Shown here piece after piece: positions 6,488 through 9,378 of a stretch of 9,378 nucleotides of DNA. Source of the stretch: Candidatus Methanolliviera sp. GoM_oil. Lineage in GTDB: Archaea > Halobacteriota > Methanoliparia > Methanoliparales > Methanoliparaceae. The translations under genes and the position numbers were made by a program. Location of the stretch: assembly GCA_902158735.1 (NCBI GenBank), contig CABGHG010000057.1, forward strand, positions 1 to 9,378, in the 5' to 3' direction. Position 1 is the stretch's first letter; the number at the start of each line of letters is the position of its first letter. The notes beneath the pieces were generated by a model. That model did no database searches. It was not told the DNA's origin and saw only the letters and a program-made list of their open reading frames with translations.

Positions 6488-6507
6488 CGCTCCAAAAAAG
6501 AAGGAAG
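6488..6507. repeat. Right copy of the direct repeat flanking the PH-domain gene
   Basis: Partner of the copy at 5774-5794. It lies only eight bases before the left inverted repeat at 6516, so two kinds of repeat meet at the border of the YyaL segment. Confidence 0.45.
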
Positions 6508-6515
6508 GAACAGGA

Positions 6516-6535
6516 TCTTACAAAAATCCTTTGGA
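6516..6535. repeat. Left inverted repeat bounding the truncated yyaL segment
   Basis: TCTTACAAAAATCCTTTGGA is the reverse complement of 7637-7655 except for one extra A; the inner 15 bases (6521-6535) match perfectly. The copies face inward like terminal repeats and enclose about 1.1 kb. I see no flanking target duplication and no transposase. Confidence 0.65.
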
Positions 6536-6754
6536 CATTCGAGCACAGCTCATCACAGCAACTCACTCAAATTTATCTTATACTTACCAAGTTTTCCCCC
6601 ATAGTTCCCCGCGCTTATCATCAAACGCGGGATGATTGACCTGAAGTAAACGGAAAAATGAAGGTGGCGGATAGGCAAAGGTTAAATTATAGTTATTAGA
6701 AAAACCTCTATTATTTATCTTTAATACCTTAATACCTTACGAAAGGTGGCTATC
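6536..6754. other. Leader region of the truncated yyaL gene
   Basis: There is no gene between the PH-domain promoter and the yyaL start apart from the repeats. CCCGCG (6608-6613) can pair with CGCGGG (6626-6631); alternatively ATCATC (6617-6622) can pair with GATGAT (6631-6636), and the two stems exclude each other. GTTAAATTAT (about 6679-6688) is TATA-like and would start transcription near 6710. TTAATACC occurs twice in tandem (6721-6736). AAAGGTGG (6742-6749) is the SD for the ATG at 6755. No tRNA or known riboswitch is seen. Confidence 0.4.
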
Positions 6755-7663
6755 ATGCACGGAAGCGATAAGACGAAAAGAAAGACTCCAAATGCTCTTA
6801 TAAAAGAAAAAAGCCCCTATCTACTCCAGCATGCCTACAATCCAGTCAACTGGCACCCCTGGGGAAAAGAAGCGTTTATACGTGCCAAAGAAGAGAACAA
6901 ACCTATCTTTCTGAGTATTGGATATTCCACTTGCCATTGGTGTCATGTAATGGCACGAGAATCTTTCGAAGACGAACAAACAGCCGAGATTCTCAATGCT
7001 AATTTCATTTGCATAAAAGTAGATCGTGAGGAGCGCCCGGACTTAGACGAAATCTACATGAAGGCTGTTCAAATGATGGCAGGCACCGGTGGATGGCCCC
7101 TATCAATCTTCCTTACGCCAGACTTGAAGCCGTTCTACGGCGGAACATATTTCCCACCTGAACCAAGACATGGCTTACCTGCCTTTAATGTCCTACTATG
7201 GACTATTGTAAACTTTTGGCGTGATAGACAAGAACAGATTGAGCAAAATTCGGAACAGATCACTCAGCTCTTGCGCAATTCATACATACATAAGCCTCAA
7301 GCTCAAGCTGAGAGGATCTCCGTTGATATTCTTGATAATGCTTATGAGCAGCTCGTCCTCCATTTCGATTCAAATTATGGCGGGTTCGGTGTCGAGGCGA
7401 AGGCATGGTCAGTGGAAAAACCGAAGTTTCCACTGCCCAGCTATCTCTCTTTCCTTCTCCGGTATTATTATAGAACACAGAAAGATTTCGCATTAAAGAT
7501 GGTGGCGAAGACCCTCTATACGATGGCACGAGGAGGAATCTTCGACCAACTGGGTGGAGGTTTTCATCGCTACGCAACTGATAGGTTCTGGCTGATTCCG
7601 CACTTCGAAAAGATGCTCTATGATAATGCACTCTTATCCAAAGGATTTTTGAAGACTTCATAA
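6755..7663 (+). pseudogene. Truncated YyaL/DUF255 thioredoxin-domain protein (N-terminal fragment)
   Basis: Intact relatives (YyaL, SPATA20) run to about 600-700 residues: an N-terminal thioredoxin-like domain and a long alpha-barrel similar to sugar epimerases. Only 302 residues remain. Clear marks are LIKEKSPYLLQHAYNPVNW (15-33), STCHWCHVMARESFED (58-73) with Cys60 and Cys63 as a CxxC pair, KVDREERPDLD (88-98), GTGGWPLSIFLTPDLKPFYGG (110-130) and GGIFDQLGGGFHRYATDR (260-277). It reaches HFEKMLYDNALL (283-294), then stops at TAA; nothing downstream in any frame looks like the missing half. By my count arginine is CGN in 9 of 15 codons, against 3 of 28 in the LuxE-like gene, suggesting a foreign origin. 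The ATG at 6755 has AAAGGTGG upstream; an in-frame GTG at 6746 is less likely. The thioredoxin part may still be made. Confidence 0.88.
7637..7655. repeat. Right inverted repeat, at the break of yyaL
   Basis: TCCAAAGGATTTTTGAAGA mirrors 6516-6535 and lies in the last codons of the yyaL fragment, ending eight bases before the end of its stop codon. Its position at the point where homology to YyaL ends makes a role in the rearrangement plausible. Confidence 0.65.
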
Positions 7664-7960
7664 ATCTATCTTTCCTTCTCTCTTCACATAGGTCGCATCG
7701 GTTATGCTCGTATTTGACTTTATTGCAAAGAGGAAGTCGTCTAAAGAGAGCTCTCCATTTATGGATAGATTCCTCAACTTATTTATCGCATTGTAGTAGT
7801 ATGAATTGGAGAAATTCAGAATTCCTCGTTTATTTGCCGCCCTTATTGAAAATATAGGTTCCTTAATTTTTGTGATGGCCAATTCAAAAATAGCCGTATA
7901 CAGTGAGATATCAACCTTTAGTGGATTTAGAAAATCCGATATCTGCTCAATTATTTTCAC
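7658..7960 (-). CDS. Unrecognised 100-residue protein
   Basis: The frame opens with GTG at 7960 (KIIEQISDFLNPLKVDIS) and ends with KREGKIDL and TGA at 7658, overlapping the yyaL stop by six bases in convergent orientation. The predicted protein is soluble and mixed helical. YYYNAINKLRNLSINGELSLDDFLFAIKSN around 54-83 looks like a helical pair, and there is no cysteine or membrane segment. A TATA-like TATTTTTAAATAT (8012-8000) on this strand predicts a start near 7980, which supports expression. No good SD precedes the GTG. An upstream AT-rich frame (8148-7957) ends in a TGA that overlaps this GTG, hinting at coupling, but that frame looks spurious. I do not recognise a family; it may itself be a fragment joined at the break. 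Confidence 0.5.
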   Translation of the reverse strand: MKIIEQISDFLNPLKVDISLYTAIFELAITKIKEPIFSIRAANKRGILNFSNSYYYNAINKLRNLSINGELSLDDFLFAIKSNTSITDATYVKREGKIDL

Positions 7961-8359
7961 GTAAACCCAATCGTCTCTTTATCTACGTAAGAGAGATAGA
8001 TATTTAAAAATAACGTCAAAGAATCTATAGGTGGGGTATGTGAAGGTAAGTAAAAATGAATTGTTTTCTGGTTTTTCACCATTATCTGAAACATAATGAT
8101 GAGAAATATAAAAAATTGCGTAAAATATGTTTTAACATCTTCTAACATGCAAAAAATGGCTATTGAAAAATGTGAAAAAGTTGAAAATCACTAGAAAAAT
8201 CGATAGTACCAAATAAACTCGACTTTCGACCAAAAGATGATCAACCCTCAACGCCCCCAAGTGGTTTTGATATGTTTGAATGTACTTTTTTAGATGGCGA
8301 TCAATGAAGTTGCTGTAGATAGCTTTTTACGTTATCATTTTAATTTGAGAGGTTCAAGG
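7961..8359. other. AT-rich intergenic stretch with bidirectional TATA element and A-tracts
   Basis: ATATTTAAAAATA (8000-8012) is nearly symmetric and suits transcription both ways: leftward to the gene starting at 7960, rightward to a possible 29-codon frame at 8056. ATGTTTTAACAT (8127-8138) is a perfect palindrome. A-runs at 8151-8156, 8166-8170, 8175-8179, 8184-8187 and 8195-8199 recur at roughly helical spacing and might bend the DNA. CTGA (8086-8089) with ATGATGA (8096-8102) resembles an internal D'/C' pair, but the outer boxes of a C/D RNA are missing. Nothing else is recognisable. Confidence 0.35.
8056..8145 (+). CDS. Possible 29-residue basic small protein
   Basis: The frame reads MNCFLVFHHYLKHNDEKYKK then LRKICFNIF and stops at TAA. 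GAAGGT (8042-8047) lies eight bases before the ATG, and the TATA-like element at 8000-8012 would start transcription near 8031. The peptide has a hydrophobic start and a basic end. The AT-rich setting makes chance a serious alternative. Confidence 0.2.
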   Translation: MNCFLVFHHYLKHNDEKYKKLRKICFNIF

Positions 8360-8719
8360 ATGAAAAAAATGTTTATGATAGATAAAGAGGGCGTTAGAAA
8401 AGATATTAGGGCTATTGAGGAGAAATTAACTTCGCTTTCAAAGAAAATGGAGTGTATCGCCGATATAGAAAAGATAATAGATATGAAAGAGTCACATGTA
8501 TGGCGAGCTGATGCCGGTTCCTGCCGCGGCAATGTTTGTGACATATCATCACAGATTGAGATTGAGATTGGAATTCTGCAGGATGCTGTAGGATCCATAA
8601 AGGAAGGTAATAACAAGAGGGCGGTTGCTTCACTAGAAGATTATGTTACCTTCATAGAGAAGTACTATGATGATGAGCGGCCACTTATTGCCAACATCTT
8701 TCACCATCAAGAAGATTAG
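8360..8719 (+). CDS. Unrecognised small alpha-helical protein with CX4C, upstream of hel308
   Basis: 119 residues from the ATG at 8360, chosen because GAGAGGT (8347-8353) lies six bases upstream; an in-frame ATG at 8294 has no SD and would add 22 residues. Residues about 8-45 (KEGVRKDIRAIEEKLTSLSK and on) are strongly helical and probably coiled coil. CRGNVC (55-60) gives two cysteines four apart, and residues 62-105 form further amphipathic helices ending in YYDDERPLIANIF. No transmembrane segment or enzyme motif is visible. It precedes hel308 by 25 bases in the same direction, so the two may be cotranscribed and could be linked to DNA repair, but this rests on position alone. I do not recognise the family. 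Confidence 0.65.
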   Translation: MKKMFMIDKEGVRKDIRAIEEKLTSLSKKMECIADIEKIIDMKESHVWRADAGSCRGNVCDISSQIEIEIGILQDAVGSIKEGNNKRAVASLEDYVTFIEKYYDDERPLIANIFHHQED

Positions 8720-8744
8720 CGGTTATTCGTGAAAAAGAGATAAG

Positions 8745-9378
8745 ATGGAACTAAAAGAGTTAGAAGGAAGTATATCGAAGGAGATAATTGATTTTTATAT
8801 AGAATCCGGTATAAGAGAGCTTTATCCACCCCAAAAAGATGCGATGGAATCAGGAGTATTGAAAGGAGAGAATTTGATCGTTGCTATTCCAACTGCGAGC
8901 GGAAAGACGTTGATAGCCGAGTTAACGATGTTAAAATCGTTGGAAGAAGGAGGAAAGGCATTATACATCGTTCCGTTGAGGGCGTTGGCGAGCGAGAAGT
9001 ATCGGAGATTTAAAGAATTCGAGAAATTTGGAATTAGGGTGGGGATATCGACTGGAGATTACGAATCCAACGATGAACGGCTTGGAGACTACGATATCCT
9101 TGTAGCCACATCAGAGAAAGTCGATTCTTTGATTAGAAATGGTGTGGGGTGGATAGAGGAATTGAGCGCGGTGGTGATAGATGAGATACACCTGATCAAT
9201 TCGGCAGATAGGGGGCCTACGTTAGAGATAACAATTTCACGGCTTAGGAGGATGAACCAGAACATCCAGATACTAGGGCTTAGTGCAACCATCGGTAACG
9301 CATACGAGATAGCTGATTGGCTCGGTGCAAAACTTGTTTTGAGTGATTGGAGGCCTATAGATCTATTTGATGGTATAT
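8745..9378 (+). CDS. hel308: Hel308 family ATP-dependent DNA helicase (N-terminal part)
   Basis: 211 codons are present before the window ends; full-length Hel308 is about 700 residues. Motifs in order: Q-motif YPPQ (27-30), Walker A PTASGKT (49-55), VPLRALASEKYRRF (76-89) as motif Ia, ATSEKVDSLI (121-130) as Ib, Walker B DEIH (146-149), RGPTLE (156-161), motif III GLSATIGN (178-185) and WLGAKLVLSDWRP (192-204). This is the RecA1 domain of the Ski2-like superfamily 2 helicase that unwinds the lagging strand and remodels stalled replication forks in archaea. The second RecA domain, winged helix and ratchet would follow outside. The start ATG 8745 is preceded only by a weak GAGAT, fitting translation coupled to the small gene 25 bases upstream. 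Confidence 0.96.
   Translation, partial: MELKELEGSISKEIIDFYIESGIRELYPPQKDAMESGVLKGENLIVAIPTASGKTLIAELTMLKSLEEGGKALYIVPLRALASEKYRRFKEFEKFGIRVGISTGDYESNDERLGDYDILVATSEKVDSLIRNGVGWIEELSAVVIDEIHLINSADRGPTLEITISRLRRMNQNIQILGLSATIGNAYEIADWLGAKLVLSDWRPIDLFDGI

Noticed and set aside
8086..8102. C/D box guide RNA: CTGA followed by ATGATGA
   Set aside because: Only an internal D'/C'-like pair is present; no C box about 12 bases before and no CTGA at the right distance after.
7957..8148. 63-codon minus-strand frame rich in Phe, Ile and Leu
   Set aside because: It lies in AT-rich DNA with no SD and covers the TATA element of the gene at 7960. The TGA/GTG overlap with that gene is suggestive but not enough.
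1..9378. CRISPR array, rRNA, integrase or transposase gene
   Set aside because: No regularly spaced repeats, no rRNA-like conserved blocks and no recombinase motifs were seen on either strand.

Overview
The window looks archaeal, most likely from a euryarchaeote of moderate GC. The evidence is a Hel308-type helicase, TATA boxes about 26 bases before starts, Shine-Dalgarno (SD) matches to GGAGGTGA mixed with apparently leaderless starts, U-run terminators, and arginine encoded mostly by AGA/AGG in the native genes. The lineage cannot be fixed from this sequence; a methanogen or ANME-like relative would fit.

Left part (1-1808): the N-terminal four fifths of a bacterial-type CobT (minus strand) diverges from a protein joining a ribbon-helix-helix (RHH) DNA-binding domain to a PurM/AIR-synthase-like domain resembling alpha-ribazole kinase CblS. 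Both enzymes would make alpha-ribazole phosphate for the lower loop of cobamides. The 66-base gap holds one symmetric TTTAAA box placed to serve both directions. An RHH-kinase fusion here looks like a self-regulating 'trigger enzyme' comparable to PutA. This is the most interesting system in the window.

Middle (1809-6407): a possible 25-codon microprotein gene on the minus strand with an excellent SD; an exported alpha/beta-hydrolase with a hairpin/U-run terminator; a PEBP (YbhB/YbcL) family protein; a LuxE/PaaK-like adenylate-forming enzyme preceded by a perfect 10-bp palindrome; and, on the minus strand, a two-TM bacterial-PH-domain protein with an apparently leaderless promoter. These look like single-gene units and suggest no common pathway.

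Right part (6408-8359) is a mosaic. A YyaL/DUF255 thioredoxin-domain gene is cut to 302 codons and has arginine codon use unlike its neighbour. It lies between 19-20-base inverted repeats, the right one almost at the break. Beyond it are an unrecognised minus-strand gene and an AT-rich stretch with a TATA-like element usable in both directions.

Right end (8360-9378): a small unrecognised alpha-helical protein lies 25 bases upstream of the start of hel308, which runs off the window.
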